Notes under the pieces: model-generated
What the model was told of the DNA's origin: nothing
Database searches by the model: none
Seen by the model: the letters and a program-made list of their open reading frames with translations, nothing else
Position numbers and translations under genes: made by a program
Source: Lentinus brumalis
Taxonomy: Eukaryota > Basidiomycota > Agaricomycetes > Polyporales > Polyporaceae
DNA: 64,000 bases
Reading direction: 5' to 3'
NCBI GenBank assembly: GCA_001792895.1
Contig: MARA01000021.1
Span: 669,769 to 733,768 of the forward strand
In this document: one piece after another, positions 23,198 through 34,532 of the stretch
Position numbering within the stretch: position 1 is the first letter of the stretch
How the letters are laid out: each line of letters opens with the position of its first letter

Positions 23198-24914
23198 ATG
23201 GACGCTATCTCATCGGATCCGTACACGCTTCTGTCCGACCTCGAGAAACTGTGAGCTCGTCACTCACTATCAGAATATTGCCTACTAACAGTTCACTATG
23301 CCCTCAGCTACCGTGGATCGTGCTGCGCCATCGCCGTACTCGGTGAGCCGCCACGATCCGTGTTCGCTTGAAAGCCAATAGCTCACGTATTCCCGCAGGG
23401 TTCCTCTTCTATGACTGGCTGATCTCGTTCGGAGACGAGGTCTCCCTCATATGGCTGTCTAAAAGCAGGCGAACGACTGCATCGATCGTCTACGCCTTCA
23501 TCCGTTATACCCCAATAATCGACGCTCTCATGTGCGTCGTCTCCATCAACGCTCTTGCAATGCCGGTACGTCTGTGCAGCTCATAGCCCTCGGCAGTCCT
23601 GAGCTCACTCCGTTATCCAGAGGTACCATCCATTATGTACGTTTGACTTTACGATGACTGACTCTCGTCCAGCTGTGGCATCGTCGTATGGATCCACAGA
23701 ATGCTGCCGGTGATCCAAGAGATTGCAGCTTCATGTACGTGGAGAGCGACACGATTGATTACTTCACCACTGACATGCATTTGCTCTGCAGCGTTCGCCG
23801 CCCTCCGTATATACGCCGTGTCCTCCAAGAATCGGACACTAGCCGGCATCACCTTCCTCCTGCTCCTCGTCCCGTCCGTCATGGCTCTGGTGAGAGAGAT
23901 ATACTAGTTCAGTACCATGGGGGATACTAACCGTCACCAGATCAGCGATGTCACTCTAGTCGATATCAAGGACCTGCCTGACCCATTCGACTGTATCATG
24001 ATCGTGAAACGCACGGATCGTTTCGTCATGTGAGCCATCTATCTCCTTGCTTCGTCTGCATCAGCACTGACACGATCGCTATCCGCAGGCGTGAGTTCTG
24101 CTACTTGACCCGCAGGACGCCAGATGTACTGACCGATCTTTAGTATCCATGATCTCGCGAGGGTGCTCTATCGCGGCGGATTTGCTTGTCGCGGGAGTGA
24201 CTTGGTGGTCTGCGTACAAGACACATGAGTTTGCGAAGGGCGTCAAGTTGCGCCGGTCAGCTGGGAGCGTCATTCTGCACGATGGTACGTGCTATATGCA
24301 TCGTATGTGTCCGGGTTTCGTTGTGCTGATATCAATGTCGTGCGCAGGCAGCCTCTACTTCATGTGAGAAGACCGGTGACGCTACATATGCTCCTTGCTC
24401 ACCTGTATCTACCAACAGCGTACTCGCCTCGCTGAACGTCTTGCAGATCATCTTTCTGCGCCTGCGGGTGAGTTTATCACGACGTCTTACGCCGGCTTCC
24501 GCGTTCTTATTCTCTCTGTAGTTCAGAGACCCATTCGTCGTGACAAGCGACGTTACCCTCTTCACGGATCCGTGAGTACCCATTCGCGCGACACTGAGAC
24601 ATCGAATACTCACCCACCCCATCTCGCGCAGGATCGCATCAATCCTCGTCTCGCACTTCCTCCTCAACCTACGCCGCGTGCAACATGCCACGGAGTCAGC
24701 ATCGATGCCCTCGCTTCGGGTCCCGACACTGCCCGACCTCGTCTCCTCGTTCGGCGGGCCTGTGCACCCCGACTTCATAGAGACCCGTGCACCTGCAGAC
24801 GGGACGGAACCTCGAGAGAAATGGGAGTTTCAAAGTAGTGGGGAGGAGTCTGGCGAGACGACGCCATATTCAGCTAGTCTGAACCTCGATGGGGGTCTGG
24901 CGGGAGTACTATGA
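23198..24914 (+). CDS. DUF6533-type multi-pass membrane protein, copy 2
   Basis: Tandem paralogue of the gene at 20450, with the same exon order. Exons: 23198-23250 (MDAISSDPYTLLSDLEKL), 23308-23342 (YRGSCCAIAVL), 23399-23565 (FYDWLISFGDEVSLIWLSKS, then ASIVYAFIRYTPIID). After these come short exons encoding CGIVVWIHRMLPVIQEI and LRIYAVSSKNRTLAGITFLLLLVP. Next are ISDVTLVDIKDLPDPFDCIM, a helix CSIAADLLVAGVTWWSAYK, LASLNVLQIIFLRLR and the conserved tail SILVSHFLLNLRRV, with a stop at 24914. About seven predicted membrane helices; function unknown. The boundaries near 23620 and 24130 have the same phase ambiguity as copy 1, suggesting a shared non-obvious splice site rather than damage. The two proteins are clearly diverged, so the duplication is old. 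Confidence 0.75.
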
Positions 24915-25120
24915 GCTGCAGGCTGGAATCGGAGACGGTCTCGTTAGCAGTATGATCCTCATGTATGCTCAGAAGTCGCGCTGTCGTAATGTATATCCAA
25001 TTCTGTCGTCGAAGGTTCACTGTCCGTTGCCTCAAACTGAATGTTTGGCTGAAGAGCCTTTTGCTTGGCGTCGCCAATACGATATGTAGACCGGAAAGTC
25101 GGGAATGATACGTGGTGGTG

Positions 25121-25130
25121 TATGACTCAC
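25121..25130 (+). promoter_or_regulatory. TGACTCA element upstream of YCII gene A
   Basis: TATGACTCAC followed by TAAAT, about 380 bp before the start codon. The same TGACTCA core in a similar context lies upstream of both other YCII paralogues. The core matches the binding site of Gcn4/AP-1-type bZIP factors. Confidence 0.5.
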
Positions 25131-25402
25131 TAAATACTCTTCTTCGCTCTCCAGAGTGGCAGAACCCACGGAAAGGCAATATATGGGATGTCGGCTGGCG
25201 ACTTGACCAGCATGACAGTTCCGCGATTGGTGAGCCTTTCCGAACCCGTGTAGTCTGAACGATTGTCAGCAGGTCTATTGCCAAATCGTGAGGTCGTGTA
25301 CAGCGTTGCCAACGTACCAGACGTTCCACGGCATCAGGGTCTCGTGCCGCGTATTTCGGCGCTGTTCATTCGAAACCGGGCGGCGGACGACGCCTGGGGC
25401 AG

Positions 25403-25408
25403 TATATA
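25403..25408 (+). promoter_or_regulatory. TATA box of YCII gene A
   Basis: TATATA about 98 bp before the ATG. The two paralogues have TATA boxes at 71-82 bp. Confidence 0.5.
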
Positions 25409-25505
25409 AGCATGATCGCTTCTCAGCAGTAGTGACCAGAGTCTCACCTCAGGTGCTTTAGACCACTCGAGTCCAACCATACCGTATCCTCGAGCCCCTG
25501 GGAAC

Positions 25506-26085
25506 ATGACATCCCCCACTTTGAAGAAAAACTACTATCTCTTACGTGCACCTGACCTCCCGAACGCACAGCGAGCGAAGCACAATGCAGAGCACATGGC
25601 ATATTGGGGGCCGCTCATGCACAGTGGCGGGCCTATCGGTGCGTCGAATCCTTGCCTCTCCGCGTTCCCTCATCCTTGCTACATGCGTGTGTTGGGCCCG
25701 CTGTCGCTGTGATCTGGCGGTTCTTGAGCGTCAGATACCGTACGGGGGCTCCGCCGGGCACTTCGAGGGCGAACGCATCATAAATGTGACGCTGACACCC
25801 TGAGCAGTGGCAGCAGGAGGCTTTCTACCGCAAACTGTGCAGACCTCCGACGCCGATGCCGTTGGGAAGGTCGAGGGCTCGTTCCTGCTCATCCAGGCAG
25901 ACACGGCCGAACAGGCGTGGGAGACGCTAAAGAAAGATGTGTTCTGGACATCGGGCGAAGTGGTACGTCAACTTCTAGCCTTTGCTTACTTGGTTGAAGC
26001 CGGACTGATTGGGGAACACGAGTAGTTGGACCACGAGAAGGCCACCTTGACACCAGTCTTTGTGGGCGTCCCGCAAGTCGAGTAA
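25506..26085 (+). CDS. YCII-related domain protein, paralogue A
   Basis: Exons 25506-25638, 25808-25962 and 26026-26085 give 115 residues, with introns in exactly the positions used by paralogues B and C. The protein starts MTSPTLKKNYYLLRAPD, continues NAQRAKH..H and then AGGFLPQT, and ends in the block QADTAEQAWETLKKDVFW followed by VFVGVPQVE. This matches the YCII fold (a small alpha/beta dimer related to muconolactone isomerase), which in bacteria includes YciI. The cellular role in fungi is unknown. The third exon starts with Leu where B and C have Trp, so the acceptor may be used slightly differently. Neighbouring genes give no functional clue. Confidence 0.85.
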
Positions 26086-27408
26086 GTAGGCTCCGGGGAT
26101 GCTGAGGCGGCGAGCGCACAGGAAAGCATGCGGTGTGGGGTCAGAGGCTGTCAGATACACGATCATCCGATGGTAGACGATATGACATACAGTTGCATTG
26201 AACGGTACGGTACAAGCCACTGGCCGCCGTCCGTAATTTTGTATGAACTCGTGGCGTCCAGGTTGCTGATTCTGTCGTCTTGGGAGAGCCAATCCAATCA
26301 CAGCGAGGTATAAGGAAGGCTTCACCAATGTTGACGTTGAGAGGTGCTTACTTGCGCGGAGCATTGCGATGGAAGCGTCGGAGTAACACGGAGTAACAAA
26401 CGCTTGCTTGCCCGGTTAGTAGCCCCAGTAAGAAAAAGTAAGGCGTGTTCAGACTCCGATTGTAGTAGTGCTTTAGCATCAGTCGCGGGTCTCTTCCTCT
26501 TTACTCCAATCAATACTCAACTCTCCCGCCTGCGAAACGATTCTGCTCCTCTTCCACAGGTTGAATCCAAGTCTGTGTCTCCCGGTTAGCAAGACCTCCT
26601 GCGGTTCTGTCCCGCCTTGCCGAACTATGTGACATGCGGGAGTATGAACAGTACGTTGCTTTCCAGTCGAATCCGGAGTCGCCAGTCGTGTTCGAGGCGC
26701 GGTGATCACTCTATAAACATCTGCCTAGGAGAGACAAGGTACATGATCATAGTTCTGGAGGGGTACCAACGTCAGTCGGATACTGACCAATCTCGAGCAG
26801 CACAGATGTGAGGAGAAGCTTGGAGTCCGCAAGGTCCGCAGTGGAGAAGCTGATGGACTTCTAGGGACGCATTGAGATACTCGGGTCCTGCCTGTGGGCG
26901 ATGCCCGCAGCGCCTGCGCAGCCTGCATGTCTTGTGAGTCCTTGCTGCGCACGTCATTGGCAGACTACCCGCCACCCGATACGTAGTGGTGGAATGCGAC
27001 GAATCTTCCCCGAAAAGGTGGACCGCCGGACACAGGCCGACCCGTCTGTCCCACTCACTCGAAGTGAGCGCTGTCGTCCTCTGCTAGTGCCAAGGAGTGA
27101 TAATGTCAGGTATCGCAGTGAGTAGCTGGCACGTGTGACGCGAGCCTCAAACGCACATCTGTCAACGGTCCTTTCCTGCACCAATCCACGCAGCAACCTT
27201 ACAGCACAGCTGCTAGCGCCATGTGCCGCGCTACGCCGGTTATGTAGTAGAGCTGCGCTCTCGCTTCGCAGGACACCGTGGCATGTCGGAACCACAAGAC
27301 ACGTGCCACGATCTACATGCCTGTACAATGCATCGCATTTGAGTCGACTGCTCTTCATCACTGGGCCCCCTTTTCCACCCAGTCTGTCTCTTTCCCTCCT
27401 CGTCCTCA
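26086..27408. other. 1.3 kb intergenic stretch
   Basis: Short frames only. No repeat or motif recognised apart from promoter sequence for the gene at 27409. Confidence 0.5.
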
Positions 27409-28574
27409 ATGTCTTCCGCTCCGACACACGAGTTCCCGTCTCCTATTGGCGGCGCTCCCTTTCCCATCGACTTTGCCCCATCGATCCTCTTTTCCGTCCT
27501 TCATGCACTCCTGATACCTATCTTCATCTGGCGCATGGCGCGCCCACAGACGCGTAACTTTGTGCTCATCGGCGCCCTCGCATTCACCACTGAACGGTAA
27601 GACATTCTATGCACCGAGAAGAGTCTCGATCGACTCATCACGATTGCCAAGGACCGTCCTCTACGCTCTTCGCGCGCACACTGCCCATGACGATAAGGCG
27701 CGCACCAACGAGAGCCTCGAAACGTACCTGCAGACGACGCTCGCAGGCGGCTTCATCACCATTGGCATGGACCTCATGCAGCTCACGCGGGCGATGCTCG
27801 TCAACGCGACCAAGGGCGCAGAGGTACTCGCCAATGAGGCGAAGTCGAACAAGAATAACCAGCCGGACTGCGGATTGGATGAAAACCTGCCGTTCGCCGC
27901 AGAAGACTTTGCCAGCCTCGAAGACCTCCCTCGCATGCGGGCACGGTTCCGACAGGTTGGTCTCGCAGGCACTATCGTGTTCTGGGTGACGATCATATTG
28001 GGCATCGTGTCTGGTGTCGACTACCAGGGCGCACTCCATTCCGGCGCACACGCGCAACTGGTGCGGCAGCTCTGGTACGTTACTTGCGCACCAACTGTCA
28101 GTGCTACGTGCTAATGTAGGCATCGCGCCTCTCAGGTACGCAAGCACCGTGCTTGGACTGCTGCTCATCGTCGGGGTGGCCGCGGGCGCCGTCTGGGCCT
28201 CTTCCGCTATCTCTCGTGTCCCGCGAAGATCCGTCGCGTGGATCGTGCTCGTCGCCGCTCTCGCTGTAAGTCTTCCCCCTCGGTGACTCGTACCGTAACT
28301 CACGCCCATATATCTCCTCCCGCTTGTCTGACTACAGTCCACGGTAGCGATATACCGCCTCGTCGTCATGCGCTTCTCGACGACGTCGCTCTTCGCCGAA
28401 GGCCCGGGCTCATTGAACTCGCCAGGGTCAAAGGCCACATTCTACGTCTTCCACTCCGCACCGGAGTACCTCGCAGTCGCGATTCTCATCTCACTAGACG
28501 CTCGCCGTGTGTTCACGACAGGCTTGTGGGGCGACAGGCGGGTCCGCGATCCGGAGCCCGCTGGCAAAGCCTGA
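27409..28574 (+). CDS. seven-helix fungal membrane protein (DUF7702-like)
   Basis: Exons 27409-27596, 27652-28074, 28136-28265 and 28338-28574 total 978 bases, 325 residues, with clean phases. The protein starts MSSAPTHEFPSPIGG and shows hydrophobic segments: ILFSVLHALLIPIFIW, FVLIGALAFTT, GGFITIGMDLMQL, VGLAGTIVFWVTIILGIVSG, VLGLLLIVGVAAGAVW, WIVLVAALA, and the last helix around FHSAPEYLAVAILISL. It then ends in a short basic tail. The Gln/Asn/Lys-rich loop of about 60 residues between the third and fourth helices is probably cytoplasmic. The pattern, including a tail with TGLWGD, fits a fungal family of unknown function that I know as DUF7702. A lipid-transporter or receptor-like role is speculation. 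Confidence 0.75.
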
Positions 28575-29335
28575 GGACTGAATCGCTCTTCGTCATCCCG
28601 CGGTCTCGACTCGACATTCCGGAGATCCTTCAAAGGCGATGCTCGTCGAGAGTTTAGGAGGGCGGTAAGGTTTCTTGCTGTCAGTGGCTCATGGAGGCGT
28701 CCGCGTAGTTTGAGAATTGACGTTGGGCGCGGTTGCTATTACATGGAGGCCGTCCGCGGCGTGACTGACAGCTGTCACTGTCATATTTCATGCTGCTGGT
28801 CAGCAGCTGCGGGAGAGCGGTACGTACATGGGTAATTAATGAAACCATGCGAACCTATTTACGAGGATGCTCTTCAATTCATATACCATCCAGTCCGGCC
28901 TTCGCAATACTGGCGCGGGTGTTCCGGAATTCCTCTGCAATACCTGCAGCGGCAGTCAAGCCCCCAGCTCGATGCGCTTCTAGCAGATCTACTATCCAGA
29001 TACGACCATCGCGTCCTTATTCGCGGCGAGCGTCCCGCCACGAAGGCGCAAACAACTCGTGTAAGACGAGCTCACACGACAGCGTCCATGATATGCTACG
29101 TTGTATCGATTTCTCCCCGGCTCCGATGCGAACTCGTGCCATCTTCGAGGTCACATATGGTCGTGCTCCTCCCCGCACTCGATGTCTAGCCCTGACGTTG
29201 GACTGCTACCATAGACAACTCTGAGCTGCCGTATCTTCCCTATCTCGTGGACGATACCCGGCACTTAGCAACAACTTACCAACAGCAATATATTCTGTTC
29301 TCTGTCCACCCGGCATCACCGCGAATTGAATGCTT
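28575..29335. other. intergenic stretch
   Basis: No gene recognised. The right edge is where similarity to the inverted copy near 37160 begins. Confidence 0.5.
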
Positions 29336-29404
29336 TATGCGTCTTAGCGACGCCCGTGCATACAGACAGTATTTACCGGTCGGCCGGTGGTGTATAGGAA
29401 GGTG

Positions 29405-29415
29405 TATGACTCACC
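29405..29415 (+). promoter_or_regulatory. TGACTCA element upstream of YCII gene B
   Basis: TATGACTCACCAAAT about 335 bp before the ATG, conserved in the inverted copy (TATGACTCAGCCAAT) and in gene A (TATGACTCACTAAAT). Confidence 0.5.
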
Positions 29416-29654
29416 AAATGACGAACACGCCTCCACTCTGATGTCCTTGGTCTTTCTATTGCAGGAGCCAGCAGGGCTTGGTATATGTAATTCCGAGGCT
29501 GAAAGTCGCTGGCTCCCGATCGGTGTATGACGAAAAACCCGGTGGGATGCGTCGTATCCTCGTAGTCTGGATAATTACACAAGATCGAACGGCATAGCAC
29601 CACAGCGGCACCGGGTCCGACGGTCATCGTCGATCTGAATGGATCCAAAGTACA

Positions 29655-29661
29655 TATATAA
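29655..29661 (+). promoter_or_regulatory. TATA box of YCII gene B
   Basis: TATATAA, 82 bp before the ATG and conserved in copy C. Confidence 0.55.
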
Positions 29662-29742
29662 TGGTCGATACCCACCCGGACCCTACTAGCCTCGAATCCA
29701 CACCAGCCGCGGCCTGTCCTCTTCTACGCACTGCGAGCCAAC

Positions 29743-30354
29743 ATGTCAGTCCAGGCTTTGAAGAAGAACTATTACCTTATCCAGGCACCCGACATCCCGA
29801 ACGCACAGCGTGCGAAGCACATTGCGGCACACATGGCCACCTCTGCACCCCTTGTGCAGAGCGGATACATCGGTACGTCTTCCTTCCCTGCAATTTGGGT
29901 GTCATTCCATCGTCGAGCACTTTTCTGTATTGTCATTGTTCTTTCCCGCGTTCTGCGTCGCACGTAGAAGCGTGTCCCAGGGCAACCGCCAGTCTCCCTC
30001 AGTCACATTCTCAGGCTCCATGTGTTTCCGTACAGCAACAGGGCAGATGTAGAACCTGACATACTTTGATTTTGCAGTCGCAGGAGGTGGCCTCCTCCCT
30101 CAGACCGCACATTCCTCCGACGCGGATGCTCTCGCCAAAATCTCGGGCTCGTTCATCCTCGTCCAGGCAGACACCGCAGAGCAGGCCTGGGAGACGCTGA
30201 AGAAGGATGTATTCTGGGAGTCGGGTGAGGTGGTACGTCAATTCTGAGCGTTCTCTCGTGCATTTCGGGTTGACTTATTGTGTTCCGTGCACAGTGGGAT
30301 CGCGAGAAGGTCACCGTGACTCCGGTCTACGTGGGTGTACCAAAGGTTGAGTAG
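29743..30354 (+). CDS. YCII-related domain protein, paralogue B
   Basis: Exons 29743-29872, 30078-30232 and 30295-30354 give 114 residues. The sequence starts MSVQALKKNYYLIQAPDIP. It keeps NAQRAKH and the second His of the AKHIAAHM block, then GGGLLPQTAHSSDADAL, QADTAEQAWETLKKDVFW and the final WDREKVTVTPVYVGVPKVE. It is closer to C than to A and lies in a ~1 kb inverted duplication shared with C, promoter included. The paralogues differ mostly in the first exon, after the His pair, which may set substrate or partner preference. The role is unknown; YCII proteins are usually small dimeric cytosolic proteins. Confidence 0.88.
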
Positions 30355-31088
30355 TGGGCTCGGGCTCTCCGCGTAAGAGGCGTCTTGCAAGCTTACCATA
30401 AAGCGAGGCACTCTTGTATCTGATACGAGGGAATCAATTGAAAACGAGAGGGTGCAACCCAACGTTGCGCACCTTAACACCGCGTCTGGGTTACCAAGTT
30501 CGGCATTTTGGCGTCTACTTCAAGAGGAAGGGTAGTTCAGTAGACAATGCGGCCAGTATCTGCCTGGCGACTATCGGGTGGGGTGGTACTTCGAAGCCTG
30601 ATCTTCCTATGCTGTAATCGGGATGCTCATGATGCGCGGTTCGTGAGGGTGACTCCAGTAACCGGTATACTACATGACACCTCGGCATGCCGAAGGTCGG
30701 GCAGGTAAGAGCGACTTGTGTAGTCAGAGAAAGTTATCGTTCAGCTTGATGAGCGGTGATCTGAGAAAAGAGGGCAGGCGTCTAGACGTCGTATAAGCTT
30801 TTGATCCCCGTCCCCGGAACAGAGTGGGCTGTGTCTGGAATGCGATTAATGCAGGTATGCAAATACTCCGTGTCATGGATAAAGTAGTCGACACGACTCC
30901 CAGCCGGTCCCGGGTCTATGTATGCAAACGCCGTCAGTATCCAAGCGTTTGCCGTCCCCTTCCAAGGGGTCTGACTGGCATCCTCAGCAGAGAAGCCCCG
31001 GAGGTCGCAGACATGCATCGGCAAGCTGTGCAATGCCCTGGGCAAGCGCAAGCGGTGCAGGTTGAATCGGGCCATGGTCTTCGACCGA
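30355..31088. other. intergenic stretch between convergent genes
   Basis: Contains the 3' regions of YCII-B and MDL1. Nothing else seen. Confidence 0.5.
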
Positions 31089-34000
31089 TCATACCCGAGT
31101 CTCCTCTGGTGCTGGACGAACCGCTTCAGGCTCCGATGGAGGTGTCAACGGCGGAAGAGCCGACGCAGGATACTCCCCGGCAGCGGCGTTGAGCTGCGCA
31201 GCCATCAAGTGCCGGAAGCGCGAGCCCTCCTTGTTCACCTGTCACGTCCATCAGTCCCTCGCCCCGCCAACATGACACCTCACGAAAAACTCACCAAGTG
31301 CCGGTACGTCCCACTCTCGACGATGTGGCCGTCCTCCAGCACCACAATCCGCTCCGCGCGCGCAATCGTCGACAGCCGGTGGGCCACAATCACACACGTC
31401 GTTTGCCGCGAGCGCAGGATCTTGTCGATCGCGTCGTTCACGCGGTGCTCCGACGTCGCGTCCAGCGAGCTCGTCGCCTCGTCCAGTGCGAGGATGGCAG
31501 GCTTCTTCAGGAGGGCACGCGCGATAGCAAGGCGCTGGCGCTGGCCTCCGCTCAGGCTTGCGCGACCAACTGAATGGTAACAGCGTCAGGCGCGGTTGAA
31601 GAGGAGGAAGAGGGAGTTTGGACGTACTCTCAGTGAGGAAGCCCTGCGGCATGCCCCAGACGAACTCGCAGTTCGCCTGCCTGGCGGCAGCCTCAATCTG
31701 CTCCATGGTCGCGTCGGGGTTCCCATATGCAATGTTTGACGCTATCGTGCCGGTGAACAGAATAGGATCCTGGCGAGCGGATGATGTCAAGGTGACGTCC
31801 GCATGTGTGTAAAAGCAAATGGGCATACCTGAGGAACGACACCGATGATGCTGCGCCACGAAGAAGGGTTGAACTCGCGGATGTCTACAGACACGAATCA
31901 GTGATATGTCCGTGATTGCAGGCAATGTATCCCACCTTGGCCGTCAAACGTGACTTTGCCCTTGACCGGGTCATAGTACCGCATAAGCAGCGCGTTGATC
32001 GAGCTCTTCCCGCTGCCGCTCTGTCCGCTGGAAAACCGGATATCGTAAGCACTTGGCCCTACCGGTCAATGGTGACATCAACCCACACAATGGCTACGCT
32101 TTCGCCCACGTTGACCTCGAGATTGAGATCCTTGAGAATCTGAACGTTGCGCCGACTCGGGTACTCGAACCAGACGTGCTCGAACCGAATCGGACCACGC
32201 CGCGATGGGTCGACCTCGACGCCCGTGTTTGGTGGGATGGCAGGCTGCCGGTCGATCAGGTCGAATATGCGGACTCCAGCGCCGATACCGCGCATGATCG
32301 AAGACTGAGCCATGGTAACAAGGCGGGTCAGCATCCCGGCGGTTCGAGTGCACCAATCGACGTACGAAGAACACACTACAGGAGGAATCCCATGAGCGAC
32401 GTGCACAAATGACAAGATGGAACGGTTTACGTTAGCATCTGGAGACCGTTCCCGACGTAGACGGTGTACAACAGTAGACTCGTCAAGTCACCCATCGTGA
32501 TAGTGCCCCTGCTGACAAGCGTACCGCCTGTGAAAGCATGGTTCAGCGAGCGAACGGACAGTTCGTACTATACACCTACCGTAACCAAGTAGCGCGAGCA
32601 AGGTCACATTCCCGCTCCAGCCTGTTGCACCGAAGAAGATACCGCTAGCGATAGCCTCCTTCCGCGCGAGGGTTAACACTGTGCCGACCTTCTCGTGGAA
32701 CTTAGCCTCCTCTTGCTTTGCCGAGTTGAATGCCTGAACCGTCCGAAGCGCGGTGAGTGCCTCTTGTGCAACCTTCGTCATGTCTCCGAGAGCCTCTTGT
32801 GTGCGGTTAGACAGCTTCTTCAGGTAGCGACCATAGAAGACCTATGTCGCGGGGTGTCGGCACACAATATGCGCGAGGGCGCGAGGAATTACTCACAGCA
32901 CCGAGAGAGACCGGAGGTACAACCGTGAGCATGAGCAGCGTCAGCTGGGGCGAGATGTAGAACATCGCGCCCACTTCAGCCTGTGTCAGCTGTGGCACGG
33001 AACGACAAAACGACGAGACGTACATCCTGCCGACGCCATGACCACTGACCGAAGGCCGTCCGAAAGGTTCTGGGTGACGCTGGGCGTTCGGTGAGTACAA
33101 AGTGACAGGAGTTAAGCGGTATGGATGAGCCCACCTCTCGCCGACAATGCTGGAGTCCACGCTGAGTCTGCTCAGAACGTCGCCCTCGCCCTTCTCGACG
33201 AACTCGACCTCTTGCCGTAATGCCGCCGCGTATGTGCGTTCCCGTAGTCGTGCGACAATTCGCTGTCCTACATACAGACATCTAAGTTTCCACTCACGGG
33301 CCCTGTAGTTCACCATTGAATAGGCTACACACGCACCTGAAAGACGCATGAGCATAGCGCGTCCGGCATTTGCAACGGCACCAGCCGAGAAGAGAAACAA
33401 GAGGATACCCGACGCCTGCCCTAGCGACAGGCCGAAGGGTATTTGCTACATATCAGGAGAGATTAACATACCATCCCAGTAGTATAGGAAGAAGGGGAAA
33501 GCGACGGTCCGTCGCGCGAAACTCAGCTCCGTCGTCTAAAGCAGCAAAGTGCGCGCTTTCTGAGAAGTCGTGCACGGAGATGCGGACGCTGTACATTACC
33601 GATAGCCTCTCCGTCATCCGCGTCTGCATGGAGTTGCAGCGACGTTCGCGGGTGGAGTACGAGATGAAGCGAGACAGAGTCTGGGACGAAACTTTGCTGG
33701 AAGAGGCACCCGGCCCATGACTTGCCGCACATCGTCCCCACAGATGTCCCGAGTCGAGTTTCTGCCATACGCGCGTAGAGATAGCGACTCAAATACATGT
33801 AAACTCACCGGATTCGCATTCGAGAAGAAGTCAATGAGCTTCCCAATGGTCAACGGTACGCTCATCGACACCGCGCTCGACACCATGAGTAAGCCAATGG
33901 CAATCCCTAGCGGCTTCTTCTCCGGTACGGCCAGTGCGACAATCTTGCGGAACGAGGACGCGGTCTTGGCCGAGTCTTGTGTATCTGCGGGCAGGAACCG

Positions 34001-34273
34001 TTTCCATATTGACGTCTTCGGAGTCGGGGGCTTGCTCTGTGTTGCCGGAGTCGCTGGCGGGGAAGGCGATGGGGAAGAAGGTGTCTCAGATGGTGGAGAG
34101 AAAGCAGGTGTAGACGACGCGAAGTGTCTGCGTCCGAGCAGGAGGGAGAGTCGGAGACTCGGAGCGGGTCGGGGACATGGCGGGCTGGAGACGTGTCGGG
34201 CGAGCCGCGCGGCGGACAGGGCGGGCGGGCGCAGCGTCGGGGCGACGAGAACGCGCGCGCGGAGGGCGAGCAT
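31089..34273 (-). CDS. MDL1: mitochondrial ABC half-transporter (MDL1/ABCB10 type)
   Basis: Fourteen exons on the minus strand: 34273-33809, 33445-33337, 33267-33135, 33079-33024, 32973-32897, 32841-32580, 32527-32431, 32375-32366, 32304-32087, 32027-31936, 31884-31829, 31769-31628, 31569-31295, 31238-31089. They sum to 2142 bases, 713 residues. The N-terminus ([12 protein letters not shown] and following) is Arg/Ser-rich, like a mitochondrial presequence. The membrane domain contains [20 protein letters not shown] and [12 protein letters not shown], typical of Mdl1. The nucleotide-binding domain has Walker [10 protein letters not shown] (residues 477-485), signature LSGGQ (578-582), Walker B AILALDE (D602, E603) and H-loop VAHRLST (H636). 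Mdl1 dimerises in the inner membrane and is linked to peptide export and redox homeostasis. Exon 8 is a 10 nt microexon. Intron 1 (363 bp) is unusually long. The gene lies directly downstream of GEP4 on the same strand. Confidence 0.93.
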
Positions 34274-34532
34274 CGTCGTCGGCGTCGTCGGCGTCGTCGT
34301 GTACAGCGTACGTGGTGGGAGGAGGACGATGAGCTTGAGAATCGGAATTCGCGAATCGCGCGTCATGCCCACACAGGCGCACGTGCTGCGTCACCACCGC
34401 CACGTGAGCCACGCGTCGCCCCGCCGCGCGGCACCCGCGCAAGACGATTGGTGAAAAGTGTGTGGTTATTGTGCACTGTGGCGTAGAACGAAGTAGTAGT
34501 ATCAGTAGGTAGATGTGCCATACACTCCCAGA

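Larger units (their letters stand above)
29336..30360 (+). repeat. ~1 kb duplicated segment carrying YCII gene B
   Basis: This segment matches the reverse complement of about 36138-37165, including promoter, exons and introns. In the upstream part, blocks such as GCGACGCCCGTG, CAGACA(G/T)TATTTACCGGTCG, GATGGGATGCGTCGTATC and TCCAAAGTACATATATAA/AG are shared. The two copies are inverted and about 7 kb apart, bracketing MDL1 and GEP4. Confidence 0.75.
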
